Of a stretch of 64,000 nucleotides of DNA, positions 30,620-39,640 are shown in pieces. Below the pieces are notes generated by a model. The model saw only the letters and a list, made by a program, of their open reading frames with translations. It ran no database searches and was not told the DNA's origin. The stretch comes from Synechococcus sp. Nb3U1 (GTDB lineage: Bacteria; Cyanobacteriota; Cyanobacteriia; Thermostichales; Thermostichaceae): the NCBI RefSeq assembly GCF_021533835.1, contig NZ_JAKFYQ010000002.1:186001-250000 (forward strand), given 5' to 3'. Position 1 is the first letter of the stretch; every line of letters starts with the position of its first letter. Both the position numbers and the translations under genes were made by a program.

Positions 30620-30976
30620 TCAGGAAAGCCAGCGACCACTGGGGATGAGTAAACACCCCTGCACCTGCTCTGCTCGGCCCAAGTAGATCCAAGCAAAGGT
30701 GCCACTATCCAGGCGCAACCATTGCCGCTCGTACACCCGCGGATGTTCTTCCAGGGCATCCAAGCGGGACAACAAGGCTAAAGGAATGCGGTAACCCTCG
30801 CCGTAAAGGCGATTTTGTCCGGGAATAGCCATCGGGTAGGGGCCGAGATCGTAGAGATCGATCCCACTTAGGCTATCTTCTTGCAGGAATTCAGCCCCGC
30901 TCATCAGGCTGTGATACTGGCCGCCCCGCAGCAGGGATCCGTAGACAAAAACCTCCGTCGTCGATTGCCGCTCCAT
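30620..30976 (-). CDS. Gamma-glutamylcyclotransferase-like (GGCT/AIG2) protein
   Basis: A 118-residue protein of the small GGCT/AIG2 fold. The N-terminal VFVYGSLLRGGQYH is the substrate-binding YGSL loop. The catalytic-type glutamate is likely in DALEEHPRVYERQ, and a beta-strand segment with W.YLG follows. Family members cyclise gamma-glutamyl amines to 5-oxoproline; the exact substrate here is unknown. It lies between plsY and the SagB-type gene on the same strand, with 15 bp to plsY. Confidence 0.85.
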   Translation of the reverse strand: MERQSTTEVFVYGSLLRGGQYHSLMSGAEFLQEDSLSGIDLYDLGPYPMAIPGQNRLYGEGYRIPLALLSRLDALEEHPRVYERQWLRLDSGTFAWIYLGRAEQVQGCLLIPSGRWLS

Positions 30977-30991
30977 CGCTAGGGGTTGAGA

Positions 30992-31603
30992 TCAGGGAGA
31001 TTGAGCCCATTTTTGGCCGATACGCGGTTCGGATCCCGCCAGCAACCGCTCAATATTGCGCCGATGGGTGGTGACTACATATGCTCCCCCCGCCAAGGCA
31101 AACAACAGATAGGGCAGGGGCTGAGCAGTCACCCACATCAACACGGGAGCGGACACTGCCGCCAGAATAGAACTGAAGGAAACAATGCGGGTGAGGGTGA
31201 TCCCCAGCAGCCACACCCCAAAAATCGCCAAGGCCACCGGCCAAGCCATGGCTAACAAAATGCCCAGGCTAGTGGCCACCGATTTGCCCCCCTTGAAGCC
31301 CAGCCAACAGGAGCGGCTATGGCCGATCATCGCCAGCAAAGCGGCCAACACCACCCACCACGGGGATCCCAACGCCCACCCCAAACCAACTGCGGCTGCT
31401 CCCTTGAAAGTATCCACCAGCAACACCAGTAGCGCTGGCCCTTTGCCCAAGGTGCGCAACACATTCGTTGCCCCCGTAGAGCCGGATCCCTGTGTGCGGA
31501 TGTCGATGCCCCCCCACCAAAGCCCCGCCCAGTATCCAGTTGGGATTGAGCCGAGGAAGTAGCCACCGACCACAGCAAGGAGAACCAAAAGAGGTGCAGA
31601 CAT
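30992..31603 (-). CDS. plsY: Glycerol-3-phosphate acyltransferase PlsY
   Basis: A 203-residue polytopic membrane enzyme that acylates glycerol-3-phosphate from acyl-phosphate at the start of phospholipid synthesis. The three conserved motifs are present: GSIPTGYWAG near the N-terminus, GSGSTGATNVLRTLG, and GHSRSCWLGFKGGKSVATSLG. The ATG at 31603 was preferred over a TTG two codons upstream. It is first in a minus-strand set with the GGCT-like and SagB-type genes, and divergent from aqpZ across about 295 bp. Confidence 0.96.
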   Translation of the reverse strand: MSAPLLVLLAVVGGYFLGSIPTGYWAGLWWGGIDIRTQGSGSTGATNVLRTLGKGPALLVLLVDTFKGAAAVGLGWALGSPWWVVLAALLAMIGHSRSCWLGFKGGKSVATSLGILLAMAWPVALAIFGVWLLGITLTRIVSFSSILAAVSAPVLMWVTAQPLPYLLFALAGGAYVVTTHRRNIERLLAGSEPRIGQKWAQSP

Positions 31604-31898
31604 GGCCAAGTCTTGAATGCTCCCACCTCACTTTGCCATATTCTTTGCCTCAAGACGGCTGAAAACCACGGACTACCCCAAATACAGCTCCCCCGCAACC
31701 TCCTGCAAGAGAAAAGAGATTCTCGAAAAGATTTATGACAAATCTCGGAATTATCATCTTCTCGAAACAGGATCCCTCTGAGATAATCAACCCAGGAGGA
31801 CAATTTCTTGGGTGTTTTTTCTAACACTTAAGATACCAGTAAAATAATTTACTAAGCAGCTTTTTCTGACGAGATCATCATCCATTAAGGAATCGATT

Positions 31899-32624
31899 GT
31901 GAAGAAATACATTGCTGAGGGCTTCGGCACCTTCTGGTTGGTTCTGGGCGGCTGTGGCAGTGCTGTTTTGGCGGCTGCTTTCCCAGACTTGGGCATCGGA
32001 TTGCTGGGGGTTTCTCTGGCCTTTGGGTTAACCGTTTTAACCATGGCCTACGCCATTGGTCACATATCTGGGTGCCACCTGAATCCGGCAGTTTCAGTGG
32101 GCTTGTGGGCTAGTGGCCGCTTCCCCACCTATCAAGTGATTCCCTACATCGTTGCCCAGGTAATCGGCGGTATTGTAGCGGGCGGAATCCTCTTTTTGAT
32201 CGCCAGTGGTCAGCCGGGGTTCAATGTCTCGGCGGGGTTTGCCTCCAATGGATATGGGGAGCATTCGCCGGGGGGCTATTCACTGTTGGCCGCTCTGGTG
32301 TGTGAAGTGGTGATGACGATGATGTTTTTGCTGGTCATCCTCGGCGCCACCGACTCCCGCGCTCCGCAGGGGTTCGCCCCGATCCCCATAGGCTTTTGTC
32401 TGACCTTGATTCACCTGATCAGCATCCCTGTGACCAATACCTCTGTGAATCCGGCCCGCAGTACGGGGGTGGCCCTGTTTGTCGGTGATTGGGCGGTGGC
32501 CCAACTGTGGTTGTTCTGGGTGGCTCCGATCATCGGCGCACTGCTGGGATCCCTGATCTACAAGGTCATTAGTGGTGAGGTGGAGCTGCCGCCAGCAGAG
32601 GTGGGTACCCAGCCTCAGACCTAG
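31899..32624 (+). CDS. aqpZ: Aquaporin Z
   Basis: A 241-residue MIP-family channel with six helices and two NPA loops: [12 protein letters not shown] (residues 60-70) and [11 protein letters not shown]. The arginine after the second NPA and the histidine in the [17 protein letters not shown] region support a water-selective AqpZ rather than a glycerol facilitator. Translation starts at GTG 31899 with AAGGA 7-8 bp upstream. The long AT-rich region before it (about 31640-31890) probably contains the promoters for aqpZ and divergent plsY. Confidence 0.95.
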   Translation: MKKYIAEGFGTFWLVLGGCGSAVLAAAFPDLGIGLLGVSLAFGLTVLTMAYAIGHISGCHLNPAVSVGLWASGRFPTYQVIPYIVAQVIGGIVAGGILFLIASGQPGFNVSAGFASNGYGEHSPGGYSLLAALVCEVVMTMMFLLVILGATDSRAPQGFAPIPIGFCLTLIHLISIPVTNTSVNPARSTGVALFVGDWAVAQLWLFWVAPIIGALLGSLIYKVISGEVELPPAEVGTQPQT

Positions 32625-32726
32625 ACGAACAACCCCTAGGCTGTGTTTAGCAGGGGCGAAACTCCTTAAGGGGCGGTCAAACAGGCGTTGTGTGGGCAAA
32701 ATGAGGATGCTAGCCTGTTGCCAGAG

Positions 32727-33548
32727 ATGCCCTCAGCCCCTTGTATGCCTAGTACGCGCATCCCCGACAGTTTCACAGGCCCCCTCTCACAGGTGTTACA
32801 GGGCTTGGTGCAGGACTCGTACTTGTTTCGCAGCTGGGATCCCGTTGCTTTGGCAGGGGAGCTGAAGGTTGAAGCCCATCAAATTGAGAAGTTCTACGCC
32901 AGCCAGTCTCTTTTTACCGCTTTCCAACCGGAAAAATCTCTACAGAACCTCTATGTTGTGCTTGCCGGTGGGCCGATCATCATCCGCAGCAGCCCTCTGG
33001 ATCGTATCATCGGCATCAATTACCCCGGTAGTTGCTTGGGCATGCGCAATTTGCCCTTCAGCTACGGCCTGTTAGACTATGCCTTTCCCAGCTTGGTGGA
33101 AGCCTACAAAACCACCACAGTTCTGCGCGTTTCCCTGGAGGCGTTTCAAGAGCTGTACCGCAACCACGAAAGCCTTCAGCATCGTTACAAGCGCCTATTC
33201 GAGTTACGGGAAAAGTTTCAATATCATCTGCTCAATTGCAGCGCCTATCCCCCACAGGCAGTGGCCACGGTGCTCAAAGCCTTAGTTTACCAAGAGCAAG
33301 AGCTGGGCAACCAGCCGGATAGCTCCGGGATCTTTAGCTTCGATCTGCCCATCGACATCATCGCCCGAGCCAGCCAGCTCAACCCCCGTACCGTGGAACA
33401 AGTGCTCAAAGGCATGACCCAGGTTGGGGTGATTCAACTGCACCCAGAAGCAGGCAACGATGGCCTCTTAATTCGAGATTTGGAGCAACTGGATGAGATC
33501 TACGGCAACACCCGTGGCAAGGTGAGCTGGTGGCCCCTGAGTCGATAA
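32727..33548 (+). CDS. Divergent Crp/Fnr-like transcriptional regulator
   Basis: About 273 residues. The centre resembles a cyclic-nucleotide-binding-like beta barrel (SLFTAFQPEKSLQNLYVVLA and later LDRIIGINYPGSCLGMRNLP). A long helix follows, and a C-terminal winged helix-turn-helix with FDLPIDIIARASQLNPRTVE and VLKGMTQVGVIQLHPE. Ligand-binding residues of true cAMP receptors are not evident, so it is a divergent member with unknown effector. The start is uncertain: ATG 32727 is used, but ATG 32745 and upstream GTG 32688 are possible. It follows aqpZ by about 100 bp on the same strand. Confidence 0.65.
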   Translation: MPSAPCMPSTRIPDSFTGPLSQVLQGLVQDSYLFRSWDPVALAGELKVEAHQIEKFYASQSLFTAFQPEKSLQNLYVVLAGGPIIIRSSPLDRIIGINYPGSCLGMRNLPFSYGLLDYAFPSLVEAYKTTTVLRVSLEAFQELYRNHESLQHRYKRLFELREKFQYHLLNCSAYPPQAVATVLKALVYQEQELGNQPDSSGIFSFDLPIDIIARASQLNPRTVEQVLKGMTQVGVIQLHPEAGNDGLLIRDLEQLDEIYGNTRGKVSWWPLSR

Positions 33549-33563
33549 CTTTTGACAAAAGTT
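33547..33563. repeat. Perfect 17-bp palindrome between convergent genes
   Basis: AACTTTTGACAAAAGTT is an 8-bp perfect inverted repeat around a single base. It begins at the stop codon of the Crp-like gene and lies before the convergent DICT kinase end. It may aid termination on either strand or be a binding site; there is no clear T-run after the stem. Confidence 0.5.
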
Positions 33564-33613
33564 CAAACTCAAAAACTGTTGCTCCGTCAATCTCCTCAGA
33601 CTCAGGCTCTAGA

Positions 33614-35608
33614 TCAAGCGGCAATCGAGAGTTTCCCTTGGGTTTGGGGATGAACCATCGGCAACGTGAAATGGAAAGCGCTACCTTGGTTCAAACCCGC
33701 CGATTCCGCCCAAATGCGACCCCCCATTGCCTCGATGATCAATCGGCAAATAGCCAGTCCCAAGCCCGTCCCCCCCACCGAACGCCGCAGGGATCCCTCC
33801 GCTTGGTAAAACCGCTCGAAAATAGCCTGCAACCGATCCGGCTCAATGCCGCGCCCGCTATCGGCAACGGTGAACTTCACCATCCCTACCGATCCAGCAG
33901 CCGCTTCCACCACCTCGACTCGGATCCAGATCTGCCCACTGGCGGGGGTAAACTTGCAGGCATTGTCCAGCAGCTTGCGCAACACTTCCACCAGCCATTC
34001 CCCATCGGCGCTCACCATCGGTAGCCGCTTGGGCAGCACTTGCTCAATGGCGGGCAATGCCTCATGCCGACGACGGGCTTTGATGTTGCTCAGGGCCAGA
34101 TCCACACATTCTTGTGCTGAAAGGGGTTCGATGTGCCAACGGATGCGACCACTTTCCAGCTTGGAGAGGGTGAGAAAATCCTGCACCAACTCCCGCAGCC
34201 GACTGGCATCCTGCAGGGCCGTATTCAACATTTCCTGGCGCATCTCCAAGGGCATATCCGGGTCGCTGGCCAAAGACTCTAAGCAAACCTGAATGGTGGA
34301 GAGGGGGGTGCGCAGCTCATGTCCTGTCACAGCGATCAGCTCCGATTTGGCCTGATCCAGAGCTTCCAGTTGCTGATTCAGCTCCCCTAGATGTTGGTAG
34401 GCTTCCGCCTGCAGAAGGGCGACCCCCACCTGATTGGCGATGGCTTCTGCCAGCTCCAGGGTGGCCGATTGCCAGCGGTGGGGTTGCTCATGGTGCAGCT
34501 CCAAGATGCCCAGTAGCCGTCCTTGGTAGAGAATTGGCATGGCCACCCAAGCGTGGATCTTGGCAGATTGCCACAGCTCTGGGCTCCCCTGTAGGCGCTG
34601 ATCGCTCTCGCTGTCTTCACAGCACACTGGCTGCCCCAACTGAATGGCCTCCCGCAAAAAGGGGTTGATTTGAATCGGCCAAAGGGATCCCTTGAGGCTG
34701 CCCATCGTTAACGTGCGATACTCCTGCTCGATCCGGGCCTCAGGGGCCTGGCCATCATAGCGGTAGACCAGACACCGCCCTACTGCCGCCACCTGACCCA
34801 ACTCCTGCACGGCAATGGCGAGAATATCGCCGGGATCCAAAGACTGACGAATGGCACTACTGATGCGGTTGATCAGATGTTCCTTGCGCTCTTGGGCCTG
34901 AATGGTGCGGTAGGTACGCTGCAGTTTGTATTGCCCCGCCTGTAGGTAGGTGATCAAGCGTTCCGTGAAAGGGCCGGGGTTGAGTTGGCTGGTGCTATCC
35001 GCTGGGGATCCCTCTAGGTGCTGGCGAATCGGCTCGATGCGAGGGGTCAAATCCGGTCGGTAGCTGAGGATCTTGGGTAGCAGGGCCAAAGCCGCCTGTG
35101 TAGTGGTGAGGCGATCAAAAGACCAAACCCCATCAAACTGGCGGGCCGTATCCATATCGCTGCCCCCCCAGGATTGGCTGCGCTTGATCTGTGCCCGTTC
35201 CCGGCAGACCAAGCAGGTGGTGTAACTGACATCGATGACGATTAAATGCCATTCCTGCGCCAAGGGATCTGCCGGATCAAGGGGGATGGTGTGATAGGGC
35301 AGCTCTGTTTGAGCAAAATCCGTTTCCGGGGTCGCTAATACAAAGACATCTTGGGCAACGGCACTGATGCGACGGTAACGGCGGGCCTCCTGTCGGTAGT
35401 AGCGCTCCTTCTGAAAATTGGCGAATACCCACGGGGATCCCTGACCTTGTAAGACCTGATCCTCAATGGCGTGGCTAAGGGCAACCAGAGAGGATTTGAA
35501 ATACAGCTGCGGACGCAGGTGGGGCAAAGCCCCCAACAGATCGCTCAGTAGGGAAGTACGACTCTGACGGCTCTGGCGAGAGGCAGGTCTAGAGCGGGTA
35601 GAGGTCAT
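33614..35608 (-). CDS. DICT-GAF sensor histidine kinase
   Basis: A 664-residue soluble kinase. Residues about 25-230 form a DICT domain (LYFKSSLVALSHAIEDQVL, VWSFDRLTTTQAALALLPK), a sensor module common in cyanobacteria and often linked to light or redox signalling. A GAF domain follows (AVGRCLVYRYDG, AWVAMPILYQGRLLGILELHH), then a coiled coil, a HisKA domain with ELIAVTGHELRTPLST (phospho-acceptor His), and a HATPase with LLDNACKFTPASG and GGTGLGLAICR. No membrane segment is seen. The partner response regulator is not adjacent. It converges on the Crp-like gene. Confidence 0.88.
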   Translation of the reverse strand: MTSTRSRPASRQSRQSRTSLLSDLLGALPHLRPQLYFKSSLVALSHAIEDQVLQGQGSPWVFANFQKERYYRQEARRYRRISAVAQDVFVLATPETDFAQTELPYHTIPLDPADPLAQEWHLIVIDVSYTTCLVCRERAQIKRSQSWGGSDMDTARQFDGVWSFDRLTTTQAALALLPKILSYRPDLTPRIEPIRQHLEGSPADSTSQLNPGPFTERLITYLQAGQYKLQRTYRTIQAQERKEHLINRISSAIRQSLDPGDILAIAVQELGQVAAVGRCLVYRYDGQAPEARIEQEYRTLTMGSLKGSLWPIQINPFLREAIQLGQPVCCEDSESDQRLQGSPELWQSAKIHAWVAMPILYQGRLLGILELHHEQPHRWQSATLELAEAIANQVGVALLQAEAYQHLGELNQQLEALDQAKSELIAVTGHELRTPLSTIQVCLESLASDPDMPLEMRQEMLNTALQDASRLRELVQDFLTLSKLESGRIRWHIEPLSAQECVDLALSNIKARRRHEALPAIEQVLPKRLPMVSADGEWLVEVLRKLLDNACKFTPASGQIWIRVEVVEAAAGSVGMVKFTVADSGRGIEPDRLQAIFERFYQAEGSLRRSVGGTGLGLAICRLIIEAMGGRIWAESAGLNQGSAFHFTLPMVHPQTQGKLSIAA

Positions 35609-35757
35609 AGCCCTATTGGCACAAAGAGCAAGTTATGGGCAAACACAGGGACATCGAAACCTTCAGGAGCAGGCTTACTGTTTAGTCTAGCGGCTGGGAT
35701 CCCAGACAATGAGGAGCTTAATGAGCTGCAAGATCCAGCCGGCTTAAATTAAGGATT

Positions 35758-36194
35758 ATGAAGTTGTGTGTGGGCCCGGGATCCCAGTATAGCCAGGAAG
35801 ACGTGCAACAGATCCGACAACGGGCTATTGCCCGCCAACCGCGCCTGGGAGAATTTACCCGTCCTCAACCGCAAGAAATGGCCGCAGAGCTGGAGCTGGC
35901 CGAACAGGAATGGGGGAATCTTAGCGGCAGATGAACAGCCAGCATCAGGACTTTCAACACTACCGCCGCCATCAGTTCTACCATTTGCTTGGTCGCTACG
36001 GGATCGTCAATGGCTTTCTGGCGAGGTTGGACTTACTTTCGGGCGGAGGGCTGTCTTGGTCGTTGTTTGTGTTGCTGAGCTGGGGCTTGGCGGTTTCCCT
36101 CAAGGGCTGAAATACCTACCATACCGAGGGAGAGCGTTACGAGAAAGACTTTCACAAGTAGTAGAAGAAACGCTTAAAACATCCACATCCCTAG
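35758..36194 (+). pseudogene. Decayed 2TM-domain protein gene
   Basis: The first frame (35758-35934, 58 codons) gives YSQEDVQQIRQRAIARQ and PQEMAAELELAEQEW, the N-terminal helix pair of cyanobacterial 2TM-domain proteins. The membrane part continues in another frame from 35931: YRRHQFYHLLGRYGIVNGF and SLFVLLSWGLAVSLKG. That frame meets TGA at 36108, yet goes on with NTYHTEGERYEKDFHK, then TAG TAG and KKRLK. In the family the three stop positions are normally tryptophan, so each is a TGG changed to TGA or TAG. One frameshift plus three nonsense changes make this a pseudogene. It has a host GGATCC site. Confidence 0.7.
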
Positions 36195-36369
36195 TACAGC
36201 CTTTTCCGACTTCACGCAGGCCCTTGAGCTAGGCAAAAAACTTTATGGAGCAAGGGATTGACCTGAATCTGCTGTATCAGGTAAGGCTGGAAAAGGCTGT
36301 AAAGCCGGTTGCGGATTCTGGGTGGAGCAGAGGTGTTATCATAGGCATCCGGTACAGGTGAGTGCCTGT

Positions 36370-36440
36370 GCGGGCGTAGTTTAATGGTAAAACTACAGTC
36401 TTCCAAACTGTTGTTGTCGGTTCGATTCCGTCCGCCCGCT
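36370..36440 (+). tRNA. tRNA-Gly (TCC)
   Basis: A 71-base cloverleaf without encoded CCA. The acceptor stem GCGGGCG pairs with CGCCCGC. The D arm contains TAATGGTAA, the anticodon stem ACAGT/ACTGT encloses loop CTTCCAA with anticodon TCC, and the T loop is TTCGATT. The discriminator base is T, immediately followed by a T-run that can end transcription. Confidence 0.95.
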
Positions 36441-36793
36441 TTTTTGCACAGCATTAACAAGTCAGTCTCAGACAAGTTCTGGCCTTTGATCAGCTATGGG
36501 TGAGAGGCGGCTTTGGAGTGGTCTAGAGTCCGATTGTTAGCCGAGGCGGATAGCGAAAGGAGTCTTGGCACGACTTTCTCTTCCCAAACCACGTTTTTGA
36601 CAACCTTTTCTGAAATAACCTTTTCTTAATTAAGCAATAACCAAGAGATAATCTTTGAGAAGCATTTGTAATCTTCCTAACCTTAGAAAAATCTTGAGAT
36701 CAAGAGATTGATCTTCGATCAATTTCGAGATTGCCCTAAGTCGCGGTACGGTGAATAAAGAAAAAAGTTCTCGAATTGCTTAGGAGGCTCACT
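36441..36793. other. AT-rich upstream region of the iron-type ABC importer
   Basis: About 350 bp, much richer in A and T than its surroundings, holding no gene. It begins with the tRNA-Gly T-run. A perfect 17-bp dyad lies near its 3' end and a clear AGGAGG ribosome binding site at 36782-36787. The composition suggests an extended promoter and operator region. Confidence 0.5.
36707..36723. promoter_or_regulatory. 17-bp dyad, candidate operator
   Basis: ATTGATCTTCGATCAAT is a 7-bp perfect inverted repeat around TTC. It lies 71-87 bp upstream of the importer GTG, inside a wider imperfect AATCT/AGATT repeat. It does not match a classical Fur box well. A regulator site or short hairpin is possible. 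Confidence 0.4.
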
Positions 36794-37795
36794 GTGCGTC
36801 CTTTATCATTCTTGGCAGTGCTGTGTGGGGTTGCTTTTGTGCAGCCTTTTGTCGAGGGATCCCTGCATCCAGCGCTTGCACAGCCCTCTGGAACGTTGCG
36901 TTTGTACACCTCTCAGCCGGATGCAGATGCTCAACAGACCGCTGCTGCTTTTCAGGCTGCTTATCCAGAGATTTCTGTAGAGATTTTTCGGTCAGGTACC
37001 GAAGAAGTGATCAGCCGATTTCTGTTAGAGGCTGAAGCAGGAGCACCCCAGGCGGATATTTTGTTGATCGCTGATGCACCCACGTTTGAACTGTTGAAAT
37101 CTCGCGATTTGTTGGAGCCGTACTGTAGCCCTGAGGCTGAAGCCATTGCTCCCACTTACTACGATGAAGATTGTCACTACTTCGGCACGAAAATTCTCGC
37201 CACTGTGATTGTCTACAACACTGCTTTGGCCGAACCCATCGACAGTTGGGCCGCTTTGGCGGAGGTTCCCGATGCTCAGGTGGTTATGCCTAGCCCCACC
37301 TACTCGGGTGCTGCAGCCTACAATTTAGGGGTCATCACCCGCAACCCAGCGCTGGGGTGGAGCTGGTACGAAGCGCTCAAAGACAACAATGCAGTCTTGG
37401 TTCAGGGCAATGGAGCGGTGGTGCGGAATGTGGCTGCCGGTGAGCAAAGCTATGGGATGGTGGTAGATTTTCTCGCCATCCGCAATCGTAATGAGGGATC
37501 CCCGGTGGATGTGATCTATCCCCGTGAGGGGGTGCCGCTCATCACAGAGCCTGTCGGAATCGTGAAAGGGGCGGCCAATTTGGAGGCGGCTCAAGCCTTT
37601 GTAGACTTTCTGTTGTCTCAGGAAGGGCAGCAGGTAGCTGTGGACATTGGCTATATGCCGCTCCGGGAGGATGTCACCCCTCCAGAAGGCTTTCCGGCTT
37701 TGAGTGAGCTAACGGTTTTAAGCGCTCCTGCTGCGGAGTTAGCCGAGACCCGTGAGGCGGATAAAGCTCGGTTTTCTGAGCTGTTTGGGGAGTAA
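36794..37795 (+). CDS. Iron(III)-type ABC transporter substrate-binding protein
   Basis: About 333 residues with a signal peptide (FLAVLCGVAFVQPFVEG to PALAQ). The body resembles FbpA/FutA-type ferric or phosphonate binding proteins: GTLRLYTSQPDADAQQTAAA, VEIFRSGTEEVISRFLLEAE, ADILLIADAP, and VPLITEPVGIVKGAANLEAA. GTG 36794 is the start because AGGAGG lies 6 bp before it; an upstream TTG (36776) would place that site inside the gene. The two-part permease follows after 72 bp on the same strand, so they form one importer. No ATPase gene is nearby. Ferric iron is the likely ligand, with 2-aminoethylphosphonate an alternative. Confidence 0.85.
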   Translation: MRPLSFLAVLCGVAFVQPFVEGSLHPALAQPSGTLRLYTSQPDADAQQTAAAFQAAYPEISVEIFRSGTEEVISRFLLEAEAGAPQADILLIADAPTFELLKSRDLLEPYCSPEAEAIAPTYYDEDCHYFGTKILATVIVYNTALAEPIDSWAALAEVPDAQVVMPSPTYSGAAAYNLGVITRNPALGWSWYEALKDNNAVLVQGNGAVVRNVAAGEQSYGMVVDFLAIRNRNEGSPVDVIYPREGVPLITEPVGIVKGAANLEAAQAFVDFLLSQEGQQVAVDIGYMPLREDVTPPEGFPALSELTVLSAPAAELAETREADKARFSELFGE

Positions 37796-37867
37796 AGCGG
37801 GAGGATGCCGCCAGTGACCAGTTACATAAACTGCTCGTAGACTGCTGAGGACAGGCCGAATAGACTC

Positions 37868-39598
37868 TTGCGAAAACGCAGCGATTTTTTCTCTGGACAG
37901 AGGAATGGGTGGAGGCACCCTGTGGCTCCCTGGCTCATGGGGGTAGCCGTTCTTCTCGCCTTCACCCATGGGTATCCCCTGCTGATGCTGATGCAGCGGG
38001 CCTTAAGCCGCGAAGGAAGGATCAGTCTCGAGAATATCCATTGGTTGCTGGAAACCTCGCGAGTTCATCTGGCACTGCGGCACAGCCTTTGGGTATCGGC
38101 GGTCTCTACAGGGTTAGCCCTCATGGGTGGCCTGGTGCTGGCAGTAATCACAACCCAAACGGACTTACCGGGTCGAGGGATCCTGCGGGTGCTCTTTTTA
38201 TCTCCTTTGGTGATTCCGCCTCAGGTATTGGCCTTGGCCTGGATCCAATGGGCTGGGCCGGTCGGCTATTTGCAACAAGGGCTACGGCTGGCTTTGGGTC
38301 GGCAGGGGGCGCTGTGGAGCCTCTACACGCCGGGGGGAATCATCCTCCTTCTCAGTCTCTTTACCCTGCCGATTGTTTATTTGACCCTGGTTTCGGGGCT
38401 AAGTCGGCTCCAGAAACAGACGGAGGAAGCGGCTCGCTTGGATGGGGCTAATCTGCTGCAGGTTTGGCTCTACGTTACGTTGCCTCTGTTGCGACCTTAT
38501 ATCGGGGCAGCGGCGGTGCTGGCCTTTTTGGGAGCTTTGGGCAATTTCGGGATCCCGGCTTTGTTGGCGATCCCGGGACGGTACACGACCTTGCCCACCT
38601 TGCTGTACCAGGAGGTAATCAATTTTAGTGGTGATGGGTTTGGGCGCAGCGCGGCGCTGGCGGTGTTGTTTGGTTTACCGGCCATTCTCTTTCTGGGTCT
38701 ACAACAGAGAGGGCGAGGGCAGGAGGGGTTGGATCCCAGTCATGAGCCCCCCGAACGGTATCGCCTGGGCTGGGAGCGCTGGTGGTGGAGCGGGATCCTG
38801 ATGGGGCTGACCTTGCTGGTAATCGTCGGGCCTTTGTTGGCAATGGCGAGCACTGCCTTGCTACGGGCCTATGGACTGCCTTTGCTGTGGTCGAATCTCA
38901 CTCTGGAGCATTTCCGCTTTGTGATTTTTGACCTAGAGCGAGCTCGCCGCGCCACGGTGCACAGCTTGGGTTTGGCCTCGGGATCAGCAGTACTCAGTAG
39001 CTGTATAGCGGTGATCTTGGGCTACGCTCTCACGCGATTGAAAATGCCTCTGCTGCTGGTTCTCAGCCTAATCGTGGACTTGCCCTACGCTTTGCCGGGC
39101 ATTATTTTTGCGTTGTCTCTAATTTTGGTGTGGTTGCCCTCTCCCCTGCCTGGGTTAACCCTCTATGGAACCCTATGGCTAATTTTGATCGCCTATTTGG
39201 GACGGTTTTTGGCCTTTTCGTTGCAGCCGATTCAAGCTGCTTGGCGTAGCCTCGACACCAGTTTAGAGGAAGCCGCCAACATCGATGGGGCGAACCTGAT
39301 CCAGAGCTTCCGCTATATTTTGCTGCCTTTGCTCACACCTGCTTTGGCAGCAGCGATGTTGTTGGTTTTTTTGCAATCTTTTGCGGAATTGACTCTGTCC
39401 GCACTCTTGGTTGGATCCGGAACTGAAACGTTGGGATGGCTGGTTTTTGGTCTGCAACAGGGGGGTTATACCCACCAAGCAGCAGCTTTGAGCACTCTCT
39501 TAGTGCTGACTTTGTTTGCTGTTGCGGCAGGGATTCACTGGCTGAAGCCAAACTCTGCCAAACTCTCAGGGGTAGAGGAGCCCCCAAGGGTTGGATAG
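37868..39598 (+). CDS. Two-domain ABC importer permease (FbpB/FutB type)
   Basis: A 576-residue protein with about 12 helices in two homologous halves. Each half carries an EAA loop that contacts the ATPase: EEAARLDGANLLQVWLYVTL near residue 190 and EEAANIDGANLIQSFRYILL near 470. This fused arrangement is typical of ferric iron (Fbp/Fut) permeases. The start is probably TTG 37868, with weak translation signals. It follows the binding protein gene. The missing ATPase must be supplied from elsewhere in the genome. Confidence 0.88.
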   Translation: MRKRSDFFSGQRNGWRHPVAPWLMGVAVLLAFTHGYPLLMLMQRALSREGRISLENIHWLLETSRVHLALRHSLWVSAVSTGLALMGGLVLAVITTQTDLPGRGILRVLFLSPLVIPPQVLALAWIQWAGPVGYLQQGLRLALGRQGALWSLYTPGGIILLLSLFTLPIVYLTLVSGLSRLQKQTEEAARLDGANLLQVWLYVTLPLLRPYIGAAAVLAFLGALGNFGIPALLAIPGRYTTLPTLLYQEVINFSGDGFGRSAALAVLFGLPAILFLGLQQRGRGQEGLDPSHEPPERYRLGWERWWWSGILMGLTLLVIVGPLLAMASTALLRAYGLPLLWSNLTLEHFRFVIFDLERARRATVHSLGLASGSAVLSSCIAVILGYALTRLKMPLLLVLSLIVDLPYALPGIIFALSLILVWLPSPLPGLTLYGTLWLILIAYLGRFLAFSLQPIQAAWRSLDTSLEEAANIDGANLIQSFRYILLPLLTPALAAAMLLVFLQSFAELTLSALLVGSGTETLGWLVFGLQQGGYTHQAAALSTLLVLTLFAVAAGIHWLKPNSAKLSGVEEPPRVG

Positions 39599-39640
39599 GG
39601 ATCCCATGCGTGGCCTCTCAGATCCCTATCCAGAGGCGAT

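Noticed and set aside
30546-30692. Extended N-terminus of the SagB-type protein
   Set aside because: It would overlap the GGCT-like gene, and the extra residues do not resemble the family; ATG 30545 begins the conserved sequence.
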